Assembly (NCBI GenBank): GCA_029880775.1
Contig: JAOUNV010000076.1
Span: forward strand, 1-7,523
Direction of reading: 5' to 3'
Source of the DNA: Nitrospinota bacterium
GTDB taxonomy: Bacteria; Nitrospinota_A; UBA7883
Length of the DNA: 7,523 nucleotides
The notes beneath the pieces are model-generated. The model saw only the letters and a list, made by a program, of their open reading frames with translations. It searched no databases and was not told the DNA's origin. A program made the position numbers and the translations under genes. Of this stretch, positions 6,925 to 7,523 are shown piece after piece (positions within the stretch are counted from its first letter, which is position 1; every line of letters starts with the position of its first letter).

Positions 6925-7243
6925 TTGTTTACAGGAAATGGCACGTCCAAAAATAAATTTTACAGATTATTACTGGACAGTCGATCTGCGCCATAACGCT
7001 TTTGTATTCAAATACATACTTTTCTACTTGGCTTTCGCTGTCCAACAATAAGGACATGTTGCTAAATTTAAATTATGTCCAGGAGGGCATCCTGTTGAAA
7101 AAACGGGGGTTTTTGGTAGCTTGCGAGCGGCATGAACATTGCATACTATCGAGATGTCAAACAAAGTATCTTTTCCATTGCTTACATTAGTTTTCGCGAA
7201 TCGCATTCTTTTGTTGAAGTATGTTATTTCAAAATGGCTATTT

Positions 7244-7363
7244 TATTCGTGCCCGAGGGATCCTTGCGGTGAAAGGATTGTGTTCCCCCATAATCATATT
7301 TCTCTCGGGCACGGATATGATCGTCATGCGTATCCATGGATCCGCGACAAGGGCCTCTGTCGC
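7244..7363. repeat. Cluster of nested inverted repeats, possible structured RNA or small mobile repeat
   Basis: The outer arms TATTCGTGCCCGAGGGA (7244-7260) and TCTCTCGGGCACGGATA (7301-7317) are complementary at 15 of 17 positions. Inside, TCCTT (7261-7265) pairs perfectly with AAGGA (7273-7277). Next comes an 18-base palindrome with one mismatched pair (7328-7345) around ATCCATGGAT, then GCGACA (7344-7349) pairing perfectly with TGTCGC (7358-7363). The block ends 67 bases before the final ATG. No known riboswitch core was recognised. It could be a leader RNA for the downstream gene, a small RNA, or a MITE/REP-like element. Confidence 0.45.
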
Positions 7364-7430
7364 ACTTATAGATTAGTGAATGATTCTTATTCTTTCTGAA
7401 TTGTAGCAAATAACTGGAAAGAGAATACCC

Positions 7431-7523
7431 ATGTTCGAACTCGCGAGTAAAAAGTCAATGGTTGGTCCCGTGATTGGTGGCAAGAGTGGCAATGAGGGTT
7501 GTCCTCCCGACATCGCCGGGGAT
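7431..7523 (+). CDS. Start of an unrecognised gene, cut by the window end
   Basis: From ATG 7431 the frame is open for 31 codons to the edge, beginning MFELASKKSMVGPVIGGKSG and including NEGCPPDIAGD. GGAAAGAG lies seven bases upstream as a reasonable purine-rich ribosome binding site. Base composition rises in G+C after the ATG compared with the AT-rich DNA before it, which fits a real start. No family is recognised from this fragment and no signal peptide is apparent. Confidence 0.5.
   Translation, partial: MFELASKKSMVGPVIGGKSGNEGCPPDIAGD

Larger units (their letters stand above)
6862..7430. other. AT-rich intergenic region without convincing genes
   Basis: Reading frames of about 60-85 codons cross this stretch on both strands, but they lack ribosome binding sites, recognisable motifs and consistent codon use, so I call no gene. 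It holds the SDR promoter elements near its left end. It also holds repeated TGTCC/GGACA words: TGGACAG at 6974-6980 opposes CTGTCCA at 7038-7044, TGTCC at 7039-7043 opposes GGACA at 7052-7056, and ATGTCC recurs at 7075-7080. The hairpin-forming AAAAACGGGGGTTTTT lies near 7100-7115, and a dense cluster of inverted repeats occupies 7244-7363. Confidence 0.6.

Noticed and set aside
7095..7120. A-run, G-run and T-run resembling an intrinsic terminator
   Set aside because: The stem is A-U pairs closed by a G-rich loop, with no GC-rich stem and no gene ending just before it, so a terminator call is not supported.
7002..7206. Frames of about 60 codons on both strands, including one with a C-P-Y-C motif on the minus strand
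   Set aside because: They overlap each other, lack ribosome binding sites, and a single C-x-x-C in a short AT-rich frame is not enough to call a gene.
7244..7363. CRISPR repeats or an att site
   Set aside because: The repeated arms are inverted rather than direct, there is no regular spacing, and no tRNA or integrase gene is nearby.

Overview
The window reads as a chromosomal segment of a GC-rich, probably Gram-negative bacterium. The core genes use almost only G or C at third codon positions, and a WbbL-like glycosyltransferase points to cell-surface glycan synthesis. The gap-pgk-tpiA order and the protein sequences feel deltaproteobacterial or Nitrospinota-like, but that placement is an impression only. 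Two stretches, about 1-1400 and 6862-7430, are clearly AT-richer and look like accessory or intergenic DNA.

Layout. Positions 1-98 are the right end of an insertion sequence, probably IS256 family: the last 20 codons of a transposase followed by a terminal-repeat-like sequence. Immediately inside lies an AT-rich gene (129-1376, +) for a 415-residue protein with a complete C-terminal PD-(D/E)XK nuclease core and what looks like a second, degenerate nuclease-like domain at its N-terminus. After about 250 bases without a convincing gene come three glycolytic genes on the minus strand. In transcription order these are gap (4700-3693), pgk (3618-2434) and tpiA (2399-1629), a compact lower-glycolysis operon. 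A long GC-rich hairpin lies between gap and pgk and ends right at the pgk ribosome binding site.

Upstream of gap and divergent from it is a 57-residue basic helical protein gene (4834-5007, +). Facing it on the minus strand is a translationally coupled pair: an atypical NAD(P)-binding SDR/epimerase-like gene (6861-5974) whose TGA overlaps the GTG start of a family 2 glycosyltransferase (5977-5078). The pair probably acts in surface polysaccharide synthesis. A perfect TATAAT box lies just upstream of the SDR gene, with a 12-base perfect palindrome at the position expected for a class II activator site.

The last part (6862-7430) has no convincing gene but holds several nested inverted repeats, densest at 7244-7363. 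An unrecognised open reading frame starts at 7431 and leaves the window.

The most unusual content is the IS-bordered tandem-nuclease-like gene, a possible defence or restriction protein, and the structured intergenic DNA before the last gene. Nothing here is proven to be a new system. The other genes belong to well-known families.
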